A stretch of 64,000 bases of DNA from Actibacterium lipolyticum. GTDB taxonomy: Bacteria; Pseudomonadota; Alphaproteobacteria; Rhodobacterales; Rhodobacteraceae. Shown one piece after another: positions 26,038-35,000 of this stretch. Positions within the stretch are counted from its first letter, which is position 1. Each line of letters begins with the position of its first letter. The DNA is taken from contig NZ_FXYE01000003.1 of NCBI RefSeq assembly GCF_900184935.1, positions 1 through 64,000 of the forward strand. The letters run 5' to 3'. The notes beneath the pieces are model-generated. The model was not told where the DNA came from. It saw nothing but the letters and a program-made list of their open reading frames with translations, and did not search any database. Both the position numbers and the translations under genes were made by a program.

Positions 26038-26976
26038 ATGGCCCGATCCCGCACGCCCAAATTCGATGCCTCCGAGGTCATCACAAACGAAATCATTCGC
26101 ATCATCGAGCGCGGCGTTTTGCCGTGGCGCAAGCCCTGGACGGCAGGAGGCAGCTCGCGTCCTCTGCGCGTTGGAGGAGAGCCGTACCAGGGGGTCAACA
26201 ACTTCCTGCTCACCATGCGAACGGTGATGGCGGGCCATAGCTCACCCTTCTGGATGACGCTGCCGCAGGCCAATGCTTTGGATGCAAAGGTCCGCAAAGG
26301 CGAAAAGTCCTCTGTCGTCGTTTATTACGGTCAAAGCCGGAAAGACGCGGGCGGCGAGGACGACCGCAGCGATGGCGATGATCGCTCCGAGGAAGCCCGC
26401 ATCTTCCGCTTCCAGAAATCCTACCGCGTGTTCAATGCCTGCCAGATCGAGGGCTTGCCCGACAGCTTCTACCCTGACCCCGAGCCAGTGCCTGAACATC
26501 CGCCGTCCGAGCCCATCCCGCACATGCAGGCGTTTTTTGACGCCATCGACATCACGACCGTCTTCACAGGAACGGAAGCGTACTATTTGCCCCCCGTGGA
26601 CAAGGTTTACATGCCATCCATCACGCGGTTCCAGGACCCGCGCAATTTCTACGGGGTCTGGGCCCATGAGCTGGCCCATGCCACGAAAGCCCCGCATCGA
26701 CTGAACCGCGATTTCGGGTTCTCGGAGTTTGGCAACACGTCCTATGCGCGCGAGGAGATCGTCGCCGAATTGACCTCGGTGTTTCTGGGTCAGACGCTCG
26801 GCTTCACAGCGCATACGCTCGAGATGAATGCCGCCTATCTCCACAACTGGTTGCGCGTTCTTCGGTCGGACAAGGGTGCGATCTTCAAGCACGCCGCGGA
26901 TGCGCAGCGCGCTTGCGACTATCTGATCGCCAGATCGGAGACGGGCAGGGTAGGGCGCAGCGCCGAGGCCGCCTGA
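26038..26976 (+). CDS. ardC: ArdC-type antirestriction protein / zinc metallopeptidase domain
   Basis: The 312-residue protein has the ArdC layout. An N-terminal ssDNA-binding domain (about 1-130, with EIIRIIERGVLPWRKPW and the PYQGVNNFLL motif) is followed by a zincin-like domain with HELAH at 210-214 and a downstream glutamate in REEIVAELTSVF. ArdC proteins coat incoming plasmid DNA during conjugation and protect it from type I and II restriction. An excellent ribosome site (AAAGGAGG) precedes the ATG. It heads a same-direction series of small plasmid genes and may be part of the leading region that enters a recipient first. Confidence 0.9.
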   Translation: MARSRTPKFDASEVITNEIIRIIERGVLPWRKPWTAGGSSRPLRVGGEPYQGVNNFLLTMRTVMAGHSSPFWMTLPQANALDAKVRKGEKSSVVVYYGQSRKDAGGEDDRSDGDDRSEEARIFRFQKSYRVFNACQIEGLPDSFYPDPEPVPEHPPSEPIPHMQAFFDAIDITTVFTGTEAYYLPPVDKVYMPSITRFQDPRNFYGVWAHELAHATKAPHRLNRDFGFSEFGNTSYAREEIVAELTSVFLGQTLGFTAHTLEMNAAYLHNWLRVLRSDKGAIFKHAADAQRACDYLIARSETGRVGRSAEAA

Positions 26977-27000
26977 CCGCACGGAGAACGGAGACACCCA

Positions 27001-27209
27001 TGTCACGTAAGGAACCCAAAACGCTGCGGGTGGCCTGCTTCAACGACGGCCGCCGCAAGATCATCACCTTCAAGCGCGGTGCCTATTGGTGGAGCTCATC
27101 CGAGGGCGCTTATCCGCTCTCGGCAGCGCTCGAGAGCATCACGGACCAGGGCGGCTGGATCGAAACCATCCCCAACCCGAATTACAGACCCAAAGGGCTG
27201 TTCGGGTAG
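27001..27209 (+). CDS. Small conserved plasmid protein (68 aa)
   Basis: The ATG at 27001 is preceded by CGGAGACACCC, a ribosome site like those of its neighbours. The product is 68 residues, basic at the N-terminus and aromatic-rich in the middle (GAYWWSSSEGAYPLS). I cannot name a family. It is 24 bp downstream of ardC, so it is probably in the same transcript. Confidence 0.6.
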
Positions 27210-27297
27210 GGCGCCTTCGGCCTCGATTCATCCGCCAAGCGGAAAAGAAAAAGTGGGCTTTGAGAAGGGTGTTTCAAACTTCTCAAAGGAGATTCCC

Positions 27298-27687
27298 ATG
27301 TCCATGACCGTTCAACCCCAGCCAGATCGTCCCGATGCGACCTTGATCGCGGCGCAGAACGACGCGTTCCGCAAGCTCGCGTGCCTTGGAGTGCCGCCCG
27401 CGCAGCCTATCCAGGGCCGCATGCATGTCACCCGTTCGCTCATGGAGGCCGGTGACGGCTTCATGGCCGAGGCGGTGAAGGCCACCGGTGAGTTTGCCAC
27501 ATTCGAGCCTGAGAATGATCCCGAAGGATGGCACGATTTCGGGGCGGTCGAGATCCGGGGCGAGACCGTGTTCTGGAAAATCGATCTCTATGAGGCGGAT
27601 TCAGACTTCCGCTACGGGGCTGAGACCCCGGACAATCCCGCCGCCACCATGCGCGTGCTGACCATCATGCTGGCGCGCGACTGGTAG
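27298..27687 (+). CDS. DUF3768 family protein
   Basis: The product has 129 residues, and its central part VTRSLMEAGDGFMAEAVKATGEFATFEPENDPEGWHDFGA (shown only as the segments VTRSLMEAG and PEGWHDFGAVE here for recognition) is typical of DUF3768. That is a small acidic domain common on alphaproteobacterial plasmids, with no known function. The ATG at 27298 has the AAAGGAGATTCCC leader; the frame is open further upstream without ribosome sites. A strong terminator follows at 27727. Confidence 0.75.
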   Translation: MSMTVQPQPDRPDATLIAAQNDAFRKLACLGVPPAQPIQGRMHVTRSLMEAGDGFMAEAVKATGEFATFEPENDPEGWHDFGAVEIRGETVFWKIDLYEADSDFRYGAETPDNPAATMRVLTIMLARDW

Positions 27688-27726
27688 AAGGGCAGGGGAC
27701 TCCTCCCCCTGACATCTGAGACGATG

Positions 27727-27766
27727 AAGGCCCGCTGCCCCTCAAAAAGGCAAAGCGGGCCTTTTG
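27727..27766 (+). terminator. Rho-independent terminator
   Basis: AAGGCCCGCT at 27727-27736 pairs with AGCGGGCCTT at 27754-27763 (10-bp stem, 17-nt loop), followed by further T residues. It ends the ardC-DUF3768 transcript 40 bp after the last stop codon. Confidence 0.85.
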
Positions 27767-27846
27767 TCGTGGTGATCCCTGAAGCCGGGGATTGGTTACG
27801 CGCGTGAAGGCGCGGGCCACACCTCACCCACCTGGAAGGAAATCCC

Positions 27847-29829
27847 ATGACCACAAGCTTTGCCCCTCTCACCGTCGCCATCGGCGATCTGGTCCCGCAT
27901 CCTGCCAATGTGCGCAGCAACTCGCCGGAAACTTATGACCCCGAGAACATCGCGCATCTGAAAGCCAGCATCGCCGTTCTGGGCCTGCTTCAGCCGCTCT
28001 TGGTCCAGAAGCTTGACGGCAAATATGCAGTGCTTGCCGGCGGCCGGCGCCATGCCGCGCTCAAGGAACTGGTCGCTGACAAGGCCGCCAAGGGGTTCAC
28101 CGCGAAATCCAAGGTCGACTGCCGCCTTGTGCCGGAGGAGTGCGACGTCACCACGGCGCTGTCGCTCGCCGAGAACATCACGCAATCCCCGATGAATGCC
28201 ATCGACGAGTTCGAAGCTTTCGCCCGGATGATGGAGGTAGATGGACAAACGCCCGAGACGATCGCCAAGACCTTCGGCACCACGGTGGCCGCCGTGAAAG
28301 GCCGGCTGCGTTACGGCCTGATCCACCCCGACATTCGCGCGGCGGCCCGGGCCAAGACGATCACGCTCGACACGATGAAGGCCTTTGCCGAGCACCCGAG
28401 CCAGGAGGTGCAGCGCGAGGTCTTCGAGGCGCTCACGAAAGACGGCGGCTATCTGCAGGCCTATACCGTCCGTCAGGCCCTCAAATCCCGCGGCGTGCAG
28501 GTCAGCGACGATATCGGGGCTTTCGTGCGCGAAGACTACGAGGCACGCGGCGGGGCCGTCGCGGCTGACCTTCTGGAAGAGCATTCCGTGCTCGAGGATG
28601 CGGCTCTTGTCGAGACCATTCTACTCGAGAAGCTCGGTGCCGCCGCCGAGGAGGCCCGTACGAGGCTGGGCTTTGCTTGGGCCGATGCGATGGTCCGCTA
28701 TGATTACGCGACCATGGCCGACTACGGCCGCGTCTATCCCGGCCCGATCGAGCCCGATGAGGCTGCCCAGAAGCGCATTGATGAGATCACCGCCGAGCTT
28801 GAGAAATTGCAGCTCGAGATGGAGGATGAGGGGCTCGAGGACGGTGCCTACAATGCCCTTTACGAGCGCGTGGACGCTCTGGAAGAGGAAGCGCGCGACC
28901 TGCAGGAGGCTTACCGCACCGAGGACCTCGCCCGTGCAGGCGTGATCGCGTCCTGGTCGGGCGGGCAGGTGACCCTCCATGTTGGCCTCGTCCGCCCGGA
29001 AGACACCGTCAAAGAGGAAGGCGCGCGCGGCTCCTCGGCTAACCCGACGGGGGAGGAGGCCCCGGACGCCGGCGAAATCACTTTTCCAGCCTCGCTGGCA
29101 GAGGACCTCAAGACCGAGCGGGCCATGGCCCTCGGCGCCGCGATGGCGCTTCATCCGGAGGCCACGCTCGATCTCACGCTCTTCAAGCTGGTTAGTGATG
29201 TTCTGGCCAGTGGAATGAGTGTCACGCAGGCGATCAAGATCGATGCCCGCAAGGAATACCGCAGCCACGCCAAGATGGACGAGATCGACGAGACCTCGCT
29301 CGAGCAGGTGGCGGCGGCGCATGATGCGCTTGACCTCTCGTGGCTCGATGACGCCCGCGCGCCCGCCGATCAGTTCGCGGCGTTTCGCGCGCTCGAAGCA
29401 GGGGAGAAGGCCAAGCTCGTGGCCTATGCCACCGCCAGCACCACGCAGTCCTGCTTCTCGCGGGACCGCCAGCGCGACAGCCTGATGCATGATTTCGAAA
29501 TCGAGATCATGCCCGATATCCGGGCGCATTGGACGCCGAACGCGGCGCTCTTCAACCGCTTTAAAAAGGCTTGGCTCCTGAAGATCCTCGGCGAGGATCT
29601 GGGTCTCGCCCAGGAGGCGGTGACGCTGGCCTCGTCGAGCAAGAAAGAGATCGTCGCCTTCTGCGACAAGCTCTTTGCAGAGCCCTTCGCTACGCTCACC
29701 GACGCGCAGCGCGTTGCCGTGGCCGCCTGGTGCCCGCCGATGATGCAGACCGCCGGTATCGCCTTTGATGAGGCGGAGCCCGCTGCGGAAACCCCCGAGC
29801 CTGACAGCGAGGTCGCGCAAGCGGCCTGA
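27847..29829 (+). CDS. Large ParB/RepB/Spo0J-family protein
   Basis: This 660-residue protein starts with a ParB N-terminal domain (about 5-115) with the boxes PHPANVRSN, LLQPLLVQK, YAVLAGGRRHAAL and SLAENITQSPMNAIDEFEAF. A KorB-like helix-turn-helix follows (about 125-150, ETIAKTFGTTVAAVKGRLRYG). The remaining 450 residues are acidic and largely coiled-coil-like (EITAELEKLQLEMEDEGLED near 310-330). It is far longer than RepB of the replicon and is not its equivalent; such proteins recur in roseobacter plasmid and island modules and may bind DNA or carry a ParB-type CTPase or nuclease activity. The leader GGAAATCCC precedes the ATG. It has its own transcription unit after the 27.7-kb terminator. 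Confidence 0.85.
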   Translation: MTTSFAPLTVAIGDLVPHPANVRSNSPETYDPENIAHLKASIAVLGLLQPLLVQKLDGKYAVLAGGRRHAALKELVADKAAKGFTAKSKVDCRLVPEECDVTTALSLAENITQSPMNAIDEFEAFARMMEVDGQTPETIAKTFGTTVAAVKGRLRYGLIHPDIRAAARAKTITLDTMKAFAEHPSQEVQREVFEALTKDGGYLQAYTVRQALKSRGVQVSDDIGAFVREDYEARGGAVAADLLEEHSVLEDAALVETILLEKLGAAAEEARTRLGFAWADAMVRYDYATMADYGRVYPGPIEPDEAAQKRIDEITAELEKLQLEMEDEGLEDGAYNALYERVDALEEEARDLQEAYRTEDLARAGVIASWSGGQVTLHVGLVRPEDTVKEEGARGSSANPTGEEAPDAGEITFPASLAEDLKTERAMALGAAMALHPEATLDLTLFKLVSDVLASGMSVTQAIKIDARKEYRSHAKMDEIDETSLEQVAAAHDALDLSWLDDARAPADQFAAFRALEAGEKAKLVAYATASTTQSCFSRDRQRDSLMHDFEIEIMPDIRAHWTPNAALFNRFKKAWLLKILGEDLGLAQEAVTLASSSKKEIVAFCDKLFAEPFATLTDAQRVAVAAWCPPMMQTAGIAFDEAEPAAETPEPDSEVAQAA

Positions 29830-29905
29830 GCCATCATGCGACCCGCGCGTGGACCACGCCGCCCGCGCGGGTCGACCCTCCCACACCCAACCGAAAGACA
29901 TCCTC

Positions 29906-30499
29906 ATGGCTATTCTCAAGTTCTCTGCGTCCGCTGTTGCGGCGCAAATCGCACATGCGCGCGCCTGCAAAACCTTCCTGCCCAACTGGAACGGGCCCGT
30001 GGACAGGCCGGCCCTGATCCTCATCGTCGGCAATGGTGTGCATCTGCGCTCGAACGGCATCGATGGCACGACCACCCGTATCGTCACCACCGAACAGGCC
30101 GATCCCTCCTTCGCCTTCGCCGACGGCATGAACCCGTTCCGGGACACCGACTGGATGGCGCAGCGCCGCATGGCATTTCGCGATCTGACCGGCCAGTTCT
30201 ACACCGACATCCTGGATGACGTGCAGGTGCTCATCGACCGGGGGCGGGGTGCGATCCGGCTCGCCACCGATGGCCACAGCATCCGCGTCTTCGTGCGCCG
30301 GGCCTCGGATTATCTCATCGGCGGGACCTACGAGGTGCCCTCGGGCCTCGGCGGCACCTTCCGGGTCATTCTCAAGGATGCCTGCGACACCTTCGCGATC
30401 GTGCAGAACTGCGGCAATTGCGAGGATTTCGACGCCATGCAGCCCTACCGCGTGCCGCTCGATGCGCTGATGGAACTCGATGATCGGAGGGCGGCGTAA
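29906..30499 (+). CDS. Conserved plasmid protein (197 aa), unknown function
   Basis: I recognise this only as a protein that commonly sits next to the long ParB-like gene in roseobacter plasmids, sometimes loosely called a regulator. It has 197 residues, a basic N-terminus (AILKFSASAVAAQIAHARAC), a run of beta-like segments, and two Cys in QNCGNCEDFD near residue 170. There are no membrane segments. The ATG at 29906 has AAAGACATCCTC just upstream, in the style of neighbouring leaders. It follows the ParB-like gene by 76 bp. Confidence 0.65.
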   Translation: MAILKFSASAVAAQIAHARACKTFLPNWNGPVDRPALILIVGNGVHLRSNGIDGTTTRIVTTEQADPSFAFADGMNPFRDTDWMAQRRMAFRDLTGQFYTDILDDVQVLIDRGRGAIRLATDGHSIRVFVRRASDYLIGGTYEVPSGLGGTFRVILKDACDTFAIVQNCGNCEDFDAMQPYRVPLDALMELDDRRAA

Positions 30500-30521
30500 C
30501 GCGCCCTTTCTCAAACACGCA

Positions 30522-30567
30522 TCGCCAATACCCTGCCGGGCCTGCGGCCCTCTCGGGACATTGGCGA
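30522..30567. repeat. Long hairpin between small plasmid genes
   Basis: TCGCCAAT at 30522-30529 is repeated inverted as ATTGGCGA at 30560-30567, with a GC-rich 30-nt interior that can pair further. There is no T-run, so this is either a processed or regulatory stem-loop or a weak terminator in front of the DUF6927 gene. Confidence 0.45.
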
Positions 30568-30601
30568 CAACAATTCCCCCAATGAAAGAAAGGACTCTGA
30601 G

Positions 30602-31258
30602 ATGGGTTGGCTCTTCTACACCGATGGCCGCGTCCAGACCTACGCGGATGAGAAAGCGGAAATCGCCCGGCTCTGCACCTCTCATGGCGACACGCGCAAA
30701 ACTGAACTGGTGAAAGCCTGCAAGGTCGGCTCCACCTGGTACGCGGCGGCAAGGGTCATCAATCTCGACGGCACCCCTGTCGAGGACGCGACCTATGTGA
30801 CCGATGCGGATGGCTCCATCACTTTCGGGGCTGTCTTCCTCACCCGATACGATGACGGCTGCTGGGGCTACAAGGACATGGAGGAAAGCGCTGGCCCGAA
30901 CGAGACTCGTGCTCCCCTTGGGTTGATCGAGCTTCTCTCCGACCTGAAAGACCCGGACAGCTACGCCCAGGACTGGCGCCAGCGCTGCCGGGACTGGGCT
31001 TCGATCCCTGACTACGAGGAAGGCGACAAGATCAGGCTCGCCACGCCCGTGACGCTCACCGATGGCAGTACATGCCAGATCGTCACCGCGACGCACTACA
31101 GGCGGGGGCGACAAAAACGCCGCTGCTACCGCATCGAGGAAACCGGTGGGCTCGTACGCCTGTCGAAGGCCTCGCTTGCGGGCTCGGAGCTGCTCAGCTC
31201 CGCAAAAGGCGAGGCCAGTCCTGTGCTGGCGGAGTTTCTGGCGGGGCAGGGTGGCTGA
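30602..31258 (+). CDS. DUF6927 domain protein
   Basis: The 218-residue protein begins MGWLFYTDGRVQTYADEK, has a central WGYKDMEESAGPNE and ends with LAGSELLSSAK. I recall this pattern for DUF6927, a family without known function found in roseobacter plasmid modules. It contains a short basic loop (RRGRQKRRCYRIEE near 180). The ribosome site is AAAGGACTCTGAG. It stands between the 197-aa gene and the toxin-antitoxin pair. Confidence 0.65.
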   Translation: MGWLFYTDGRVQTYADEKAEIARLCTSHGDTRKTELVKACKVGSTWYAAARVINLDGTPVEDATYVTDADGSITFGAVFLTRYDDGCWGYKDMEESAGPNETRAPLGLIELLSDLKDPDSYAQDWRQRCRDWASIPDYEEGDKIRLATPVTLTDGSTCQIVTATHYRRGRQKRRCYRIEETGGLVRLSKASLAGSELLSSAKGEASPVLAEFLAGQGG

Positions 31259-31316
31259 GTTTCCCGCTGAGACAACACCACGGGACCACGCGCGCACATA
31301 CTGCCGACTTGAATTC

Positions 31317-31334
31317 GTATCTCAAATGAGATAC
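31317..31334. promoter_or_regulatory. Operator palindrome of the toxin-antitoxin pair
   Basis: GTATCTC and GAGATAC form perfect 7-bp arms around AAAT, 29 bp before the antitoxin start. Autorepressing RelB/StbD-type antitoxins bind sites like this over their own promoters. Confidence 0.7.
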
Positions 31335-31362
31335 ATCACTCCCATCAACTGGAGGACCATCC

Positions 31363-31662
31363 ATGCCTGCCCAAACATCCATGCTTCATGTCCGTGTTGA
31401 CGATCAGCTGAAAGCACAGGCTTCGGACGCACTTGCGGGCGTCGGTCTGACGCTCTCCGACGCGGTGCGTATTCTTCTGACCCGCGTGGCCGCAGAAGGC
31501 GGCTTGCCTGCCGGATTGACCGCTGATCCGGATGCCTATGACGCCTGGTTCAGGGCGAAGGTACAGGAAGCGCTGGACGATCCAAGGCCCACAACGCCCC
31601 ATGCCAAGGCGATGCAAGACGCCCAGGCAGTGATTGACGGGAAGCGCCTTGCCAAATCTTGA
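31363..31662 (+). CDS. RelB/DinJ-type antitoxin
   Basis: The 99-residue protein has an N-terminal ribbon-helix-helix (SMLHVRVDDQLKAQASDALAG, then LTLSDAVRILLTRVA) that binds DNA as a dimer. The C-terminal tail would wrap the toxin. The start has a strong GGAGG. An operator-like palindrome lies just upstream, and the toxin frame begins inside its last codons, so the two are translationally coupled. Confidence 0.88.
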   Translation: MPAQTSMLHVRVDDQLKAQASDALAGVGLTLSDAVRILLTRVAAEGGLPAGLTADPDAYDAWFRAKVQEALDDPRPTTPHAKAMQDAQAVIDGKRLAKS

Positions 31663-31924
31663 ATGGAAAGCCACGGCCATAGCCGACTTGCTGGCAATCA
31701 TTGACTACATCTCTGACGACAACCCGGATGCCGCCCAAGTTCTCAAAGACGAGATTGAACACAAGACGTCCCTCCTTCCAGAACGCCCTCAGATGTACCG
31801 CGCGGGCCGTGTGAACGGGACTAGGGAGATGGTTGTTCGGCCGAACTACATCGTGGTTTATGCTGAAAGCCCTGAGATGGTGACCATTTTGCGCGTTATT
31901 CATGCTGCGCAGCAGTGGCCATGA
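31634..31924 (+). CDS. RelE/ParE-type toxin
   Basis: The 96-residue protein has the RelE/ParE fold pattern: LEWKATAIADLLAIIDYIS at the start, RAGRVNGTREMVVRPNYIVVY in the middle and VTILRVIHAAQQWP at the end. That matches StbE/ParE toxins that cleave mRNA or poison gyrase. Only TTG codons are available near the expected start: 31634, or 31649, which gives the usual short N-terminus. It overlaps the antitoxin gene by about 29 bases (or 14 from 31649). Confidence 0.85.
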   Translation: MTGSALPNLEWKATAIADLLAIIDYISDDNPDAAQVLKDEIEHKTSLLPERPQMYRAGRVNGTREMVVRPNYIVVYAESPEMVTILRVIHAAQQWP

Positions 31925-31953
31925 TCGGGGTGCAGGCCCCCCGCTAAGAAATT

Positions 31954-31991
31954 GCCCGCTCTACGCCTTCAAAGTGTAGAGCGGGCTTTTT
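31954..31991 (+). terminator. Rho-independent terminator
   Basis: GCCCGCTCTAC at 31954-31964 pairs with GTAGAGCGGGC at 31976-31986 (11-bp stem) and is followed by TTTTT. It ends the toxin-antitoxin transcript and insulates the next large gene. Confidence 0.88.
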
Positions 31992-32031
31992 GTCCTTTGG
32001 AACTCAGACCCAGATCCAAAGGAAAATCCCC

Positions 32032-35000
32032 ATGACCAAGCCCAATCCGGCAAGCCCGGATTTCCCAACCCCCGACACTGATCTCGCCTCTGCCCTCGCG
32101 CAGATCGGCGCGGAGATCGACCACCAACCCCTGCGCAGTTCAGCGCTCGCGCGTATCATGCGCGAGACGTTTCATGGCAGCGATGCTGGCGGTGCCTGGG
32201 ACTGGCGCATGGCATATGACCTGATGCAGGCCGCGGCTGTTCAGGTGCTGCTGCGTGGGGACGGTGCAGCAGGTGACATCGCCGCTGCAAAGCTGCTTGC
32301 CTCACGGCTCCTGACGGAAACGCGCCGGTCAGAGCAGCAGATCCGGCTGCAGCAGTTTTCCACGCCGTTGCCTTTCGCGGCAATGGTCGTGCGGGCGGCA
32401 GCCATTCACAAGGGCGAGACTGTGCTGGAGCCCTCGGCTGGCACCGGTGCCCTGGCCGCTTTCGCCGCCCGGGCCGGTGCCACGCTTGTGCTCAATGAAA
32501 TCGACCCCTTTCGCCAGCGCCTCCTGCGCGCGGTTTTCGGCGGCGAGGTCACAGGCCATGACGGCGAGCATATCGATGATCTGCTGCAAACGCCGGTTCT
32601 ACCCGACGTCGTGGTGATGAATCCGCCCTTCGCCTCCTCGGTCGACCGCTCCCGGGACAAACACATCGCCGCCAAACATCTCATCGCGGCTGCAAAGCGT
32701 CTGGCACCCGGCGGGCGGCTTGTGGCGATCATGCCGCCGGGGTTCACGCCCGAACGCGATGCCGCGCATTGGTCCCGCGCCTGCGGTCTCCTGACGCCGC
32801 GCTTGGCGTTGACGATGCCGGGGCAGGTCTACCGCAAGCTCGGCACCTCTGTCGAAACCCAGCTGATGGTCTTCGACAAGGTGCAGGAGGTCGGCGAGAT
32901 GATCCGCGTCCCTGTGCGGGATCTGGATGAAGCCTTGGCATATGTTGATGCCGTGGCCGCAACCCGGACCGAGATGCGCCCCGCCCAAAGGGCTGAGGCG
33001 ATCCCTCATGCTCGGCCGACCGTTCCATCATCTGCCCCGCGCAAGACCGCCGCTGTGCCTGTCGCCGCCTCCAAACCCCGGGCCAATGCCGTCTGCCCGC
33101 TCACTTTCAAGAGCCTCGATATCCCGCGCGACAACACGCCCATCTCGGACATCTATGCGCGCTACCGTCCGCAGCGGATTGAGATCGCAGGCGCGCAGGA
33201 ACATCCCACCCCGCTCGTCGAAAGCATCGCCATGGCTTCTGTCGCGCCGCCCGTGCCCTCAGACGCGGCCAGTGCGGAATTGCGCTTGCCCGCACGGTTG
33301 ATCGAGGAGGGACATCTCTCCGAGGCGCAGCTGGAAACCATCATCATGGCGCATGATGCCCATGGGCGCGATCTGCCCGGTCGGTTTACCATCGATGACG
33401 ACCAGACCAAGCTGACGCGCGCCGATGATGACCCGGATGCACGGGCCTATCGCCTCGGCTATTTCCTCGGGGACGGCACCGGTTGCGGCAAGGGGCGCGA
33501 ATGCGCGGGGCTCATCCTTGTGAACTGGCTGGCCGGACGCAGAAAGGCGATCTGGGTCTCCAAATCTGCCACGCTCATCGAGGACGCCATCCGCGACTGG
33601 ACCGATCTCGGCGGCTCGCCTGCCGACATTCAGCCGCTTTCCAAATGGAAACCGGACCAGCCCGTCCCGATGGGCGACGGGATCCTTTTTGTCACCTACG
33701 CCACGCTGCGGTCCGCGGGCAAATGCGGCACCACGCGACTGAGCCAGATCCTCGACTGGATGGGCGGAGACTTTGATGGCGTGCTGGCTTTTGATGAAGC
33801 CCATGCCATGCAGAACGCGGCCGGGTCCGAGCAGGGCAGGGGGGTCAAACCCTCCCAGCAGGGCCTTGCAGGCCTCCGGCTGCAACTGACAGCACCCCGC
33901 GCCCGCGTCTTCTACATCTCGGCTACCGGCGCCACGAGCGTGCACAACCTGGCCTATGCCGCGCGGCTGGGGCTCTGGGGGCAAGGCCCCGAATACCCCT
34001 TCCCGAGCCGCGAGAGTTTCGTCTCGGCGATGGAAGCAGGCGGTGTCGCCGCCATGGAGGTGGTCGCGCGTGATCTCAAGACGCTCGGTCTCTACACGGC
34101 CCGCGCCCTCAGCTTCGATGGCGTGGAATATGACGTGCTCGAACACGCGCTCACCCCGGCCCAGATCGAGATCTACGATGCCTATGCGGGAGCCTTTCGC
34201 ACCATCCACCATAATCTCGAGGCGGCGCTGACGGCGACTGGCGTCAACGATGCCTCGGGAGAGACTAATGCCTCGGCTGCTCGCGCCTCGGCCAAGTCCC
34301 GCTTCGAGAGCACGAAGCAGCGCTTCTTCAACCATCTCCTGATGGGCATGAAAGCCCCGACCATCATCCGCGCGATCAAGGACGATCTGGCGGCGGGCAA
34401 GGCTTGCGTCATCCAGGTTGTCTCTACAGGCGAAAGCCTGTTGAAGCGTCGGCTTGAGACGATGGACCCCGAGGATGAACTCGTCGAGGGTGCTTTGACG
34501 CCGCGCGACTATGTCTTGGGCTATCTCGAACAGGCCTTCCCGATCCATGCGCAAAAGCTCGTGGAGATCGACGGCAACATGGTGGCTGAACCCTTGCGCG
34601 ACGCCAATGGCGCGCTGGTTGTCTCCCGCGAAGCGCTTGCCCTGCGCGATGCGGCCATGATGGAGTTGATGACGCTGGCCCCGATCCCTTCGGCGCTGGA
34701 TCAGATCCTCTGGGCCTTTGGCGACGATGCCTTGGCCGAAGTGACCGGAAGGTCGATCCGACCTCTGAAGGCGGACGATGGCCACCTCTTCATCGAGAAG
34801 CGCGCCGCCAGCAGCAATTCCTCCGAAACCCAAGCCTTCATGGACGGCGAGAAGGATATCCTTATCTTCTCCGATGCAGGCGGTACGGGCCGGTCCTATC
34901 ACGCGGCGCAAACGGCGAAGAACCAGAAACGGCGGCGGCACTATCTTCTGGAGCCCGGCTGGCGCGCGGATGCGGCCATCCAGGGGCTCGGGCGCACGCA

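Noticed and set aside
28621-30171. 516-residue minus-strand open frame
   Set aside because: It lies over the ParB-like gene and the start of the next gene; its composition is that of a reversed high-GC coding strand.
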